Shown piece by piece: positions 32,397 through 40,670 of a DNA stretch of 64,000 nucleotides (the stretch's first letter is position 1; every line of letters starts with the position of its first letter). Under the pieces are notes generated by a model. That model worked only from the letters and a program-made list of their open reading frames with translations, was not told where the DNA came from and searched no databases. The stretch is from CAYSCX01 sp964429575 (GTDB lineage: Bacteria; Desulfobacterota; Binatia; Binatales; Binataceae): contig CAYSCX010000010.1 in assembly GCA_964429575.1 (NCBI GenBank), forward strand, positions 22,677 to 86,676, written 5' to 3'. A program made the translations under genes and the position numbers.

Positions 32397-32513
32397 CAGC
32401 GCGCTCAAAGCGTATCAAACGGCAGAATCACCGCCAACGCGGAATCTCGCCAGACTCATCATCGACAAATTGCTTCGTGATATATGAGGTTGCAGGCGAA
32501 GGATCGAGAAAAG

Positions 32514-33617
32514 ATGCAGCCAAATTGGGGCGAGCCGCCGTGGGCGCGATGCGTCGCGCCGTCGCAGGCGCCGATTTCTCCAGAGCCCGAGGTGGCCGTG
32601 GTGGGAGGCGGCCTGACCGGGCTTTCCGCGGCGTACCATCTTGCGCGCAGAGGAGTTCGCACCGTCGTTCTCGAAGCGCATCGTCTCGGAGACGGCGCGA
32701 GCGGACGGACGGGCGCCATCGTGTTGGAAGGAACGGCCGCGGGAATCCTCGAAGGCACCGGCGAGTGCATTCCAACGCTCGGGCGCCTGGTTAGCGAATT
32801 GGGAATCGACTGCGATTTGCGTACTGACGGTTGCTGGGAGATTTCACATCGCGAGAGCCCGGGTGCTCGCACTCTTCCGTGGCTCGACGATGGGTCCGAG
32901 GTGAGAATCGTCGGAACAGTTGCCGGAGGTACTATCGATCCCACCAAATTGATGTCTGGTCTCGCGCAGGCCGCGGCGCGAGCCGGCGCGGAGATTCGCG
33001 AGGGAGCCAGGGTCGAACGCATTGCGCTGGAGCGTCGGCCTCAGCTCGAGATTGGCGGAGCAGTTTTGCGTCCGCGCACTGTAGTTGTCGCGCTGAATGC
33101 GTGGACAGGTTCGTTGCTCGCGAACATCCGTCCGCTTCGAGCAGCGCTGACCTTCGCGTGCGCGACTGAGCCGCTCACGGCGGATGCGCTGCGCGAGATC
33201 GGACTCGGCGATAGGATGCCATTCTACACCGTGGATCTTCCGTACTTGTGGGGACGTGAGCTTTCGGACCGACGGGTGATTTTCGGCGGAGGGCTTGCGT
33301 TCGCGTCGCCGTTTGATCTTGAAGGTGTAGACATCGCGAGCGCGGATTCGACGGAGGTGCTTGGCCGGCTGGAAGCGCGCGTCCAACAGCTTCACCCCGC
33401 GCTCAACAAGATCCGGTTTTCGGCGCGCTGGGCTGGTCCGATCGCGTTCTCCAGCGATGTCGTTCCACTGTTGGGCAGCTTGCCGAATGCGCCGACCGTG
33501 TTTGTCGCGGGCGGTTACGCCGGCCACGGTGTCGCGCTCAGTGTCTGGGCTGGGCGGGCCATCGGGCGGGCCATCGTTGACGGGCAACCGCTTCCAGCAT
33601 GGGGCCGTCCGATCTGA
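32514..33617 (+). CDS. FAD-dependent oxidoreductase, glycine/D-amino-acid oxidase (DAO) family
   Basis: 367 aa from ATG 32514 (MQPNWGEPPWARC), with GAAGGA about 10 nt upstream; an ATG at 32484 is in frame but less well placed. The dinucleotide-binding motif EVAVVGGGLTGLSAAYHLARRGVRTVVLEA is near residue 25, GDGASGRTGAIVLEG covers the flavin-contact region, and the C-terminal VFVAGGYAGHGVALSVWAGRAIG closes the FAD site. It oxidises an amine or amino acid with an unknown electron acceptor. No partner subunit is adjacent. Confidence 0.92.
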   Translation: MQPNWGEPPWARCVAPSQAPISPEPEVAVVGGGLTGLSAAYHLARRGVRTVVLEAHRLGDGASGRTGAIVLEGTAAGILEGTGECIPTLGRLVSELGIDCDLRTDGCWEISHRESPGARTLPWLDDGSEVRIVGTVAGGTIDPTKLMSGLAQAAARAGAEIREGARVERIALERRPQLEIGGAVLRPRTVVVALNAWTGSLLANIRPLRAALTFACATEPLTADALREIGLGDRMPFYTVDLPYLWGRELSDRRVIFGGGLAFASPFDLEGVDIASADSTEVLGRLEARVQQLHPALNKIRFSARWAGPIAFSSDVVPLLGSLPNAPTVFVAGGYAGHGVALSVWAGRAIGRAIVDGQPLPAWGRPI

Positions 33618-33632
33618 CTCCGATTTCCTGTA

Positions 33633-33767
33633 CTAGACGCTGTCGAACAAGCGCGCCCAATCTTCGAGCGCCGATTCGTGGCCTCGCACGAGCGGCACGA
33701 CGAACTGGCGATATCCCGCGTCGCGGAGTGCGCGAAGGCGCTCGCGGAGTTCGGGCGCCGTCGCAGC
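33633..33767 (-). pseudogene. C-terminal remnant of a luciferase-like (LLM) oxidoreductase
   Basis: The minus strand reads PELRERLRALRDAGYRQFVV, then PLVRGHESALEDWARLFDSV, ending in TAG at 33633-33635. This resembles the last 40 or so residues of LLM-class flavin/F420-dependent oxidoreductases, where the helix ELRERLRALRDAGY precedes the end of the barrel. There is no start codon or upstream domain. The homology stops at a REP-like sequence (33772-33815), suggesting loss of the rest of the gene at that repeat. Confidence 0.6.
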
Positions 33768-33771
33768 GGGT

Positions 33772-33815
33772 GCATTGCGAAGCGACGCTGCGATCTCTCG
33801 CGTCGCTCACGATGA
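33772..33815. repeat. REP-like sequence
   Basis: CATTGCGAAGCGACGCTGCG followed by ATCTCTCGCGTCGCTCACGATGAC resembles the REP-like family at 4859 and 19490 (GAGCGAAGCGAAGGATCTC... type). It marks the upstream breakpoint of the truncated LLM remnant and lies 27 bp from the end of the MBL gene. Confidence 0.55.
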
Positions 33816-33841
33816 CGTGTCGAGTGCGGTTGGCGCGCTCT

Positions 33842-34693
33842 CTACACCACGAAGCGGAACGCGCCGTCCTTGTCGCTCACAATCCGTCCCACGGATGGCG
33901 TCGCGAAGTGCGTGCCGAAGACCTGCACGTTCTTGTCCGCGTAGCGCTCGCAAAATTCGCGGCGCGTCTTGCGCCCTTGCGGCACATCGTAGTCGAATTG
34001 GCTCTCCCACTCCGGATGCGCGCACTGAATTGGATGGTGCATCAGGTCGCCGGTGATGACCGCATCCTGACCCTTCGATGAAATCCGCACGCTGACGTGG
34101 CCGGGCGTGTGTCCTGGCGTCGGTTCGAGCCAAACCTCGTCGGTGATCTTGGTATCAGGCTGCACGAGATCAGCGACGCCGCGCTCGACACACGGACGCA
34201 CGGAATCATCCACCGGGTCTTTGAGGAATTGATCCTCGCTCCGCGAGAAATAATCCCACTCGGTAGCGCCAATCAGGTATTTCGCATTCGGGAACGTGGG
34301 CACCCACTTGCCTGCCTCGAGCTTCGTGTTCCAGCCGACGTGGTCGATATGCAGATGCGTACAAACGACCCGATCGATTGATTCGGTTGGGTAGCCGGCC
34401 TTTTGCAAATCCTGAAGGAACGGCAGTTGCAGCTTGTTCCACTCAGGGTTCGACCGCACTTTATCGTTGCCGACGCAGGTATCGACGACGATGCGCTTGC
34501 CCTGCGATTCGAGAATGAATGCGTGGATGCTCATCATGAGCTTGCCCTTGGGATCGATGAAGTGCGGCGCGAGCCACTTGTGCTCCATCACGGTTTCGGG
34601 CGTCGCGTAGGACAACACGAAGGTGCCGGGCCATGGCGCCTCGCTCTCGATGACGCGGCTCACCTTGACATCGCCGATTTTCCAGGTGTTCAT
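33842..34693 (-). CDS. MBL-fold metallo-hydrolase (quorum-quenching-lactonase-like group)
   Basis: 283 aa from ATG 34693, with a strong AGGAGG site 9 nt upstream; the longer frame to 34753 is unlikely. It starts MNTWKIGDVKVSRVIES. The metal-binding motif VVCTHLHIDHVGWN (HxHxDH), the later His ligand in PTPGHTPGHVSV and the bridging Asp in VITGDLMHHPIQ are all present. A hydrolase with a binuclear metal centre acting on lactones, esters or phosphates. It lies between a broken LLM gene and a GNAT gene with no tight operon. Confidence 0.92.
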   Translation of the reverse strand: MNTWKIGDVKVSRVIESEAPWPGTFVLSYATPETVMEHKWLAPHFIDPKGKLMMSIHAFILESQGKRIVVDTCVGNDKVRSNPEWNKLQLPFLQDLQKAGYPTESIDRVVCTHLHIDHVGWNTKLEAGKWVPTFPNAKYLIGATEWDYFSRSEDQFLKDPVDDSVRPCVERGVADLVQPDTKITDEVWLEPTPGHTPGHVSVRISSKGQDAVITGDLMHHPIQCAHPEWESQFDYDVPQGRKTRREFCERYADKNVQVFGTHFATPSVGRIVSDKDGAFRFVV

Positions 34694-34848
34694 CGAGTGA
34701 TCCCTCCTGCGAGATCCGCGCCTAGGCTGACTCGCATCGGGGCTCGCGGTCAAGCGAAGCTTGCATTCAGCAGCGACCGCGCTATTGGTGTGGGCCTGAC
34801 GTCAATGGACATCGAGAGCAGGAAATTCGCCGCGCGGCGGAGGTAACC

Positions 34849-35706
34849 ATGAGCGTAACTCTAAGACCGGGTACGAAAGAGGATGCGACCGCATGCGGCA
34901 CGATTTGCTACGAGGCTTTCAAGTCGATCGCGGACGCGCACAATTTTCCGCCTGATTTTCCATCGGCCGATGCCGCAATTCGCATCATCACTGCGCTGCT
35001 CGGCAATTCCGGCATTCATTCGATCGTGGCCGACGATGACGGAACAATCCTCGGCAGCAACTTCATGGATGAGCGCAACTCGATCGCCGGAATTGGACCA
35101 ATCACCGTTGATCCCGCCGCGCAGAACCGGGACATCGGCAAGCAAATGATGGTGCGCGCGCTGGAACGCGTGCGGCAGCGCGGCTGTGCCGGCGTGCGTC
35201 TCGTGCAGGCCGCGTATCACAACCGCTCACTCGCGCTGTACACCAAGCTCGGATTTGATTCGCGCGAGGAACTCTCGACGCTCCAGGGTCCGCCGCTCAA
35301 TCTAACGATCCCCGGGTGCACGGTCCGAAAGGCAGCCGAAGGAGACCTCGACGCCTGCAACGGGCTCTGCGTGCGCGTCCACGGTCACCATCGCGGCGGC
35401 GAACTGCGCGAATCGATTCGCGGCGGGTCGGCGAACGTCGTTGAGCGGGCGGGACGAATCACTGGGTATTCCACCCTGGTCGGATACTGGGGGCATAGCG
35501 TCGCGGAGACGAACGACGATCTGATGGCGCTGATTGGCGCGGCACCTGGTTTCCCGGGGCCGGGCATTCTGGTGCCGGTCCGCAACGGGCTGCTGATGCG
35601 CTGGTGCCTCGCACATGGGCTGACAATCGTGCAGCAGATGACGCTGATGACCATTGGACTCTACAACGAGCCGCAGGGCGCATATCTGCCGTCGATCATC
35701 TACTAA
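34849..35706 (+). CDS. GNAT-family N-acetyltransferase, two-domain
   Basis: 285 aa with GGAGGTAACC before the ATG. The N-terminal GNAT domain has TLRPGTKEDATACGTICYEAF and the acetyl-CoA loop AAQNRDIGKQMMVRALERVRQRG (Q/R-x-x-G-x-G/A, slightly diverged). YHNRSLALYTKLGF follows. The C-terminal half (about 150-285; CTVRKAAEGDLDACNGLCVRVHG, GIL/VPVRNGLLMRWCLAHG) looks like a second, degenerate GNAT domain. It transfers an acetyl group from acetyl-CoA to an unknown amine. Confidence 0.9.
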   Translation: MSVTLRPGTKEDATACGTICYEAFKSIADAHNFPPDFPSADAAIRIITALLGNSGIHSIVADDDGTILGSNFMDERNSIAGIGPITVDPAAQNRDIGKQMMVRALERVRQRGCAGVRLVQAAYHNRSLALYTKLGFDSREELSTLQGPPLNLTIPGCTVRKAAEGDLDACNGLCVRVHGHHRGGELRESIRGGSANVVERAGRITGYSTLVGYWGHSVAETNDDLMALIGAAPGFPGPGILVPVRNGLLMRWCLAHGLTIVQQMTLMTIGLYNEPQGAYLPSIIY

Positions 35707-35826
35707 GAAGAGTCGGCATTCCCGCGTACCGGCGTCGGCGCGCCGAACTTGTTTGACATCGATTCGGCGATGCAATACGCGGCGTATGTGCCGTGCGATG
35801 GTGCGGCACGACTGTTGAGGCTATCG

Positions 35827-36318
35827 ATGGCAAGCGACACGACGACGACTGCCGCGCACGACCGCGACGAAGTCGTGCGCGTGCATGGTGTCTGGATGCG
35901 CGCCAATTGCGGACTCGATGTCGCGGGATTGCGCGAGGCGTTTGTTGGAGGCAATCACTTCCAAGGCTTTAACCTTAACGCCTACACGTACAATCAGCGC
36001 GACGAGTGGGAACAGCTCTGGCGGTACCTCACCACCGTGATGGAAATCACCGCGGTTCGCGATGAGAAAGTGATTCGGCTTGAGATTCGCGGCGACATGG
36101 CGTGGCTCGCGTTCGAATCGACCCTGACGGCAAAGGCGCGCAAGGGCGCGGGCAGCGGAACTTCGGGCGTCGCGCTTCCGGACGTGCCGACAGATATGCG
36201 CTTCCGCGGCACCGAGATTTTCGTTCGCGCAGACGAAGCGGGCCGTCCGGTCTGGAAAATGTGGCACTGCCACTACTCGCCGTGCGCGCCTGCGGACACG
36301 CCGCGGCCCGGATTCTGA
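35827..36318 (+). CDS. NTF2/SnoaL-like protein, first of a tandem pair
   Basis: 163 aa from ATG 35827 (MASDTTTTAAHDRDEV), with GAGG about 9 nt upstream; ATG 35749 is in frame but unsupported. Core: RVHGVWMRANCGLDVAGLREAFVGGNHFQGFNLNAYTY, EWEQLWRYL, EIRGDMAWLAFEST and a C-terminal GRPVWKMWHCHYSPC. These elements recur in the next gene (KWMEANRKGSIPMMREVFVAGDKFDGFNLNGHRY, WKMWHFHCSP), so the two are tandem duplicates. The cone-shaped fold could host a small hydrophobic ligand; reaction unknown. Confidence 0.86.
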   Translation: MASDTTTTAAHDRDEVVRVHGVWMRANCGLDVAGLREAFVGGNHFQGFNLNAYTYNQRDEWEQLWRYLTTVMEITAVRDEKVIRLEIRGDMAWLAFESTLTAKARKGAGSGTSGVALPDVPTDMRFRGTEIFVRADEAGRPVWKMWHCHYSPCAPADTPRPGF

Positions 36319-36353
36319 AGGCGAAGCAGAGCACCGAGGGAGGAACGCAAGCG

Positions 36354-36815
36354 ATGGCGACCGAAGACATCCGGGGACAAACGAAGGATCGCGACGAGGT
36401 CCTGGCGCTTCACCACAAGTGGATGGAGGCGAACCGCAAGGGTTCGATCCCGATGATGCGCGAGGTGTTCGTCGCCGGCGACAAGTTCGACGGCTTCAAT
36501 CTCAACGGCCATCGCTACGAAACGATCGCAGAGTGGGCGACGCTGTGGAAGTTCCTCGGCCAATCCTTTGTGAAAGTGAGCGTGCCCGACGACACGCGCC
36601 TGGACATCTGGATTCGCGGCGACGTCGCATGGGTCGCGAGCGAAAGCGAAATCATCATCACGATGGCTGACGGCAGCCGCTTCCCGGGGAGCACCCGTTT
36701 TCGAAGCACCGAGGTCTACTCGCGCGAAGACGAACGCGGCAACAAGGTCTGGAAGATGTGGCACTTCCATTGTTCGCCGATCGCTGAAGGGCCCCGCCCC
36801 GGCGCCGCGAGCTGA
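36354..36815 (+). CDS. NTF2/SnoaL-like protein, second of a tandem pair
   Basis: 153 aa from ATG 36354 with GGGAGGA 9 nt upstream. Conserved with its neighbour: HHKWMEANRKG, FVAGDKFDGFNLNGHRYETIAEWATLWKFL, WIRGDVAWVASESEI, TEVYSREDERGNKVWKMWHFHCSP. 35 bp separates the two genes, and the LLM oxidoreductase follows 14 bp later, so they are probably one transcript. The conserved Trp/His positions (WKMWHxHxSP) may line the pocket. Confidence 0.87.
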   Translation: MATEDIRGQTKDRDEVLALHHKWMEANRKGSIPMMREVFVAGDKFDGFNLNGHRYETIAEWATLWKFLGQSFVKVSVPDDTRLDIWIRGDVAWVASESEIIITMADGSRFPGSTRFRSTEVYSREDERGNKVWKMWHFHCSPIAEGPRPGAAS

Positions 36816-36829
36816 GCGGAGCGAAACAT

Positions 36830-37849
36830 TTGCCAAAGGTCGCCGAGTTCGGCTGCGGATTCGAGAATCTCCACTCGCGCCAATTCGGCGAGTACGCGTA
36901 TCTGGCGGAATCGCTCGGCTACGGAACTTTCTGGGTGCCCGAGGATCCGTTTTACCGCGGCGCGTTTACGCTTGCGTCGGTGGTCGCGGGTGCAACCAAA
37001 TCGATCAAGATCGGCATCGGTGTGATCAATCCCTACACCCGCCATCCAACGCTGACCGCGATGGAGTTCGCGGCGCTCGACGAGGTGTCCGGAGGCCGCG
37101 GAATTTTGGGCGTCGGAGCCGGCCTGAAGGAATGGATCGAGGGGCGCCTCAAGATACCGTACGCGCGCTCGACCAGCGCGATGCGCGAGTGCGTCGAAAT
37201 CACACGGCGCTTTCTGCGCGGGGAGGAACTTGGGTTCAAAGGGCGCGTATTCGAAGTGTCGGGCGTACGAATGAGCTTCAAGCCAGCACGCACCGAGGTG
37301 CCGATATACCTTGGCGTACTCGGCCCGAAGAACCTGGAGATGGCGGGCGAGGTTGGCGACGGCGTGCTGCTGAGCGTCATGACATCGGCGCCATACGTGA
37401 AGTTCGCGCTGGATCACGTGCGCAACGGCGCCCGCAAGGCGGGACGTTCGCTCGACGGATTTCGAGTCGGCGCGTACCTGCTCGCGTCAATCTCCGACGA
37501 CGAGCGTGCAGCTCGCGACGCGGTCAAGCCGTTTGTTGGCGCGCTGATCGGCCTGGTCGCCAGCCAACCGGAAATGCCGATGTTCGCGGTCGCGGGCCTG
37601 AAGGCCGAGAAGGTGCGCGCGATCGGCGCGGCATTTAGGAACGGCGGGCCGCGCGCGGCGGCGGCGCTGGTCGATGACTTCATCATCGATACTTTCACCA
37701 TCGCGGGCAGTCCCGCGCGTTGCCGCGAGCTGCTTGCCAGGCTGGTCGAAGCGGGCGTGAACGCACCGGTGTTCTTTGAGGTTCCCGGAATCTCCGCGGA
37801 AAAAACCATTCGCGACGTGCATCAGCATTTGATGCCACATTTCCTGTAG
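36830..37849 (+). CDS. Luciferase-like (LLM class) flavin/F420-dependent oxidoreductase
   Basis: 339 aa from a TTG at 36830 (PKVAEFGCGFENL). TIM-barrel features: EYAYLAESLGYGTFWVPEDPFYRGAFTLASVVA, the GIGVINPYTRHP loop and LDEVSGGRGILGVGAG, typical of the bacterial luciferase/F420 reductase superfamily. Sequence features do not tell FMN from F420. It directly follows the NTF2-like pair and precedes an amidase (34 bp to the amidase ATG), suggesting a degradation cluster. Confidence 0.92.
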   Translation: MPKVAEFGCGFENLHSRQFGEYAYLAESLGYGTFWVPEDPFYRGAFTLASVVAGATKSIKIGIGVINPYTRHPTLTAMEFAALDEVSGGRGILGVGAGLKEWIEGRLKIPYARSTSAMRECVEITRRFLRGEELGFKGRVFEVSGVRMSFKPARTEVPIYLGVLGPKNLEMAGEVGDGVLLSVMTSAPYVKFALDHVRNGARKAGRSLDGFRVGAYLLASISDDERAARDAVKPFVGALIGLVASQPEMPMFAVAGLKAEKVRAIGAAFRNGGPRAAAALVDDFIIDTFTIAGSPARCRELLARLVEAGVNAPVFFEVPGISAEKTIRDVHQHLMPHFL

Positions 37850-37883
37850 TCGGAACTCTCCGTATTCGCACGGGAGGATGATC

Positions 37884-39380
37884 ATGGCGGCCAAGCTTCC
37901 AAGTACCGACGAAATCAAGGCGATCGCGAAGGCGAACCATTTCACGCTCAGCGATGCCGAGCTCAAGATGATCGAAGCGACGATTCCCGAGATTATCGGC
38001 GTGGCGGACAAGGTGGATGCCGACGTCACGGAACCGCAACCGTCGGTCATACGTTACAAGCATCGTGACCCGGGTTCGCGTCCGACGCGCGCGCAGGATC
38101 CGTTGAACGCAATCGTGCGCCGATGCCGCGTTCGCGGCGCCTCGGCTGGCAAGCTCAGCGGAAAACGAATCGGCCTCAAGGACAGCGTGTTGGTCGCGGG
38201 AATTCCCGCAAGCGGCGGGTCGCACGTCCTGCAAGGCTATGTGCCCGACAACGATGCGACGATCGTCGGCCGGATGCTTGATGCGGGCGCGGAGATCGTC
38301 GCGATGCTCAACATGGACGATTTCGCGCTGTCGGGCGACGGTACGACCAGCGCATACGGTCCGACGCTCAATCCTCACAACCCGCAGCACTGTTCGGGTG
38401 GTTCGTCGTCAGGCTCGGCCGCCGCGCTCTATTACGACGACATCGACCTCACGATCGGAACTGACCAGGGCGGCTCGATTCGAATTCCGGCATCATGGTC
38501 CGGCGTGGTTGGAATCAAGCCTACCTACGGACTCGTTCCGTACACCGGTGTGATGAGTATCGATCCGACCATGGATCACGTCGGGCCGATGGGGCGCACG
38601 GTCGCGGACGTGGCGCTGCTGCTGGAAGTGATCGCCGGCAGAGATCCTCACGACCCGCGCCAGGACGACGTGCCCGTCGAGCAGTACCGCGAGGCGCTCG
38701 CGAAGAGCGTCGCTGGATTAAGAATCGGTATTTTGCGCGAGGGATTCGAACACGACGCCGCCGAGCCCGATGTCAACGCCGCGGTGCGAAAGGCGATTGG
38801 GGTGCTCGAAAAGCAAGGTGCTATCGCCGAAGAGATTTCGATTCCACATCATCGCGACGCGTACCAGTTCATTTGGACGATACTCGCGGAGGGCATGGCG
38901 AATCTCGCCGCGACCAACCTCGCGGGTACGCACCATCACGGACTTTACTATCCGAACCTCGCCGACTACTTCGGAAGCCATGTTGCGGAGCGCGCCAACA
39001 AGGAAGCCTCGACGGTAAAGTTTTTTCTGGTGCTCGGCAATCTGTTGAAGCAGCGATATAACGGGCGCATTTATGGCAAAGCGCAGAATCTGCGCGACCG
39101 GTATGCGTCGTACTACGACAGCGCGCTCGAAAGATTCGACGCGCTCGCGATGCCGACTACGCCGAACAAGGCAATCAAGCAGGGGCGGCAGGCGCCATAT
39201 TCGATGGTCGGCAACACCGCGCCGTTCGACGTCACGGGACATCCCGGGCTGAGCGTCCCGTGCGCGATGTCGCAGGGTCTTCCGGTGGGGCTGATGCTGA
39301 TTGGCCGGTACTTCGACGAGCCGACTCTGTTTCGCATCGGCCAAGCGTACGAGCAGGCTGTAGACTGGCGGAAAGCTTAG
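37884..39380 (+). CDS. Amidase-signature-family amidase
   Basis: 498 aa. Two ATGs (37878 and 37884) follow CACGGGAGG; the second is better spaced. The Ser-cis-Ser-Lys apparatus is visible: Lys in RIGLKDSVLVAG (about 99), GGSSSGSAAALYYDD and GTDQGGSIRIPASWSGVVGIKPTYG. It hydrolyses amides of aromatic or aliphatic acids. It ends on TAG 39378-39380, overlapping the convergent deacetylase stop. Upstream LLM and NTF2-like genes point to catabolism of an N-containing aromatic or xenobiotic compound; inferred. GatA is unlikely because no GatB/GatC is nearby. Confidence 0.93.
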   Translation: MAAKLPSTDEIKAIAKANHFTLSDAELKMIEATIPEIIGVADKVDADVTEPQPSVIRYKHRDPGSRPTRAQDPLNAIVRRCRVRGASAGKLSGKRIGLKDSVLVAGIPASGGSHVLQGYVPDNDATIVGRMLDAGAEIVAMLNMDDFALSGDGTTSAYGPTLNPHNPQHCSGGSSSGSAAALYYDDIDLTIGTDQGGSIRIPASWSGVVGIKPTYGLVPYTGVMSIDPTMDHVGPMGRTVADVALLLEVIAGRDPHDPRQDDVPVEQYREALAKSVAGLRIGILREGFEHDAAEPDVNAAVRKAIGVLEKQGAIAEEISIPHHRDAYQFIWTILAEGMANLAATNLAGTHHHGLYYPNLADYFGSHVAERANKEASTVKFFLVLGNLLKQRYNGRIYGKAQNLRDRYASYYDSALERFDALAMPTTPNKAIKQGRQAPYSMVGNTAPFDVTGHPGLSVPCAMSQGLPVGLMLIGRYFDEPTLFRIGQAYEQAVDWRKA

Positions 39381-40576
39381 CCGGGCGCGGACTCCCCGCA
39401 GCACATGCGCTCGACAACTTTGAGCACGATCGAGGTGCCGCGCTCGAACGGTTCTCGCCGAATCGACTCATCGGGCTGGTGCGCCTGATCGAGGTCGCCC
39501 GGGCCGCAGATCAGCGAGACGATTCCCGACCGCGCGAACCATCCCCCGTCGGTGCCGAACAGCGCGCCGCGCGAGCCGCGAGCGCCGGTCACGTCGCACA
39601 GCACTTTTTCGAGATCAGTTCCGCGCGGCGCGTTCAGCGGCGGCACGATCAGCGGCTCGGTCAGCTCAATCGTGGCGACGTGATTGCGCGAGGCGTAGTC
39701 GTGCGTGTCGATCGTCGCGATGCGCCGTCCGATCTCACGGAAGATTGCGAGGGGATCTTCATCGGGCAGCGACCGGTAGCTGATGGCGAGCCGGCACTCC
39801 TCGGCGATCATGTTGAGCGCAAGCCCACCGTGAACGGTGCCGAAGTTGAGCACACTGGTCGGCGAGTCGCGGAACACGTTCGCGAACGCGACGCTCGGTG
39901 ACGCTGCGAGCTCCGCCTGATAGCGACCGATGGCATCAAGCACCTTGCCCATCACCGCAATCGAATTGACGCCTTCGGCGGGAGCGCCGCTGTGACCGCC
40001 GCGTCCGCGCACGGTCACTTCGAACAGCACGATGCTCTTGTGCGCGTGGCACAGTTGAAACGAAGTCGGCTCACCGATCCATGCAATCTGTGGCGGTGGA
40101 GTGCCGTCGAGAATGCGTGCAAGTCCCGCGGCGGCCTGCTTGGCTCCGAGGCAGCCGACTTCCTCGCCCGCCGTAAACACGAACACGAGCGGACGAGTTA
40201 ACTTCAACTTGTCGAGTTGCGCGGCCGCGTCGAGGCACTGCGCGATGAAGCACTTCATGTCCGAAGTGCCGCGGCCATAGATGCGCTCGCCCGCGGGCTC
40301 GAGTTTGAGCGGTTCGCGCGTCCATCCGGGCTGCCCGGCGAACGGAACCGTGTCGATGTGGCCTGAGACGATAAGGCCGCCATCGCGCTGCGGCCCTGCC
40401 CATGCGACCAGGTTCGCGTGCCGCGTGCCAAACAGTTCGATCGGCTGCTGCGCGACGCGGAACCCGTGACGCCGCAGTTCAGCGGCAAGATACTCCACTG
40501 CCTCCACGTCGCTGTTTGTGCTAACTGTGTTGTACGCGACCAGGCGGCGCGCGGCGCCGTAGAGGTAGTCACTCAT
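39377..40576 (-). CDS. M20-family deacylase, acetylornithine deacetylase (ArgE)-like
   Basis: 399 aa. Metal-binding motifs: LIVSGHIDTVPFAGQ, RGTSDMKCFIAQCLDAA, FTAGEEVGCLGA, and the dimerisation segment VTVRGRGGHSGAPAEGVNSI. GPGDLDQAHQPDESI carries a C-terminal metal/catalytic ligand. It resembles ArgE more than DapE (VLNFGTVHGGLALNMIAEEC). It cleaves N-acyl amino acids. It is placed head-to-head with the carboxylase gene but tail-to-tail, with overlapping stops, with the amidase; it may act on amino-acid amides released in the same catabolic region. Confidence 0.92.
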   Translation of the reverse strand: MSDYLYGAARRLVAYNTVSTNSDVEAVEYLAAELRRHGFRVAQQPIELFGTRHANLVAWAGPQRDGGLIVSGHIDTVPFAGQPGWTREPLKLEPAGERIYGRGTSDMKCFIAQCLDAAAQLDKLKLTRPLVFVFTAGEEVGCLGAKQAAAGLARILDGTPPPQIAWIGEPTSFQLCHAHKSIVLFEVTVRGRGGHSGAPAEGVNSIAVMGKVLDAIGRYQAELAASPSVAFANVFRDSPTSVLNFGTVHGGLALNMIAEECRLAISYRSLPDEDPLAIFREIGRRIATIDTHDYASRNHVATIELTEPLIVPPLNAPRGTDLEKVLCDVTGARGSRGALFGTDGGWFARSGIVSLICGPGDLDQAHQPDESIRREPFERGTSIVLKVVERMCCGESAPG

Positions 40577-40670
40577 TGCGGAGACTCCGAACTTCCCGGA
40601 GCGGGCGCGGACGACCCGCGCTCAATCAGTAGCGCAGTGCGCGGCGCGCGGGAAAGTGGCTCGCTGCCGT

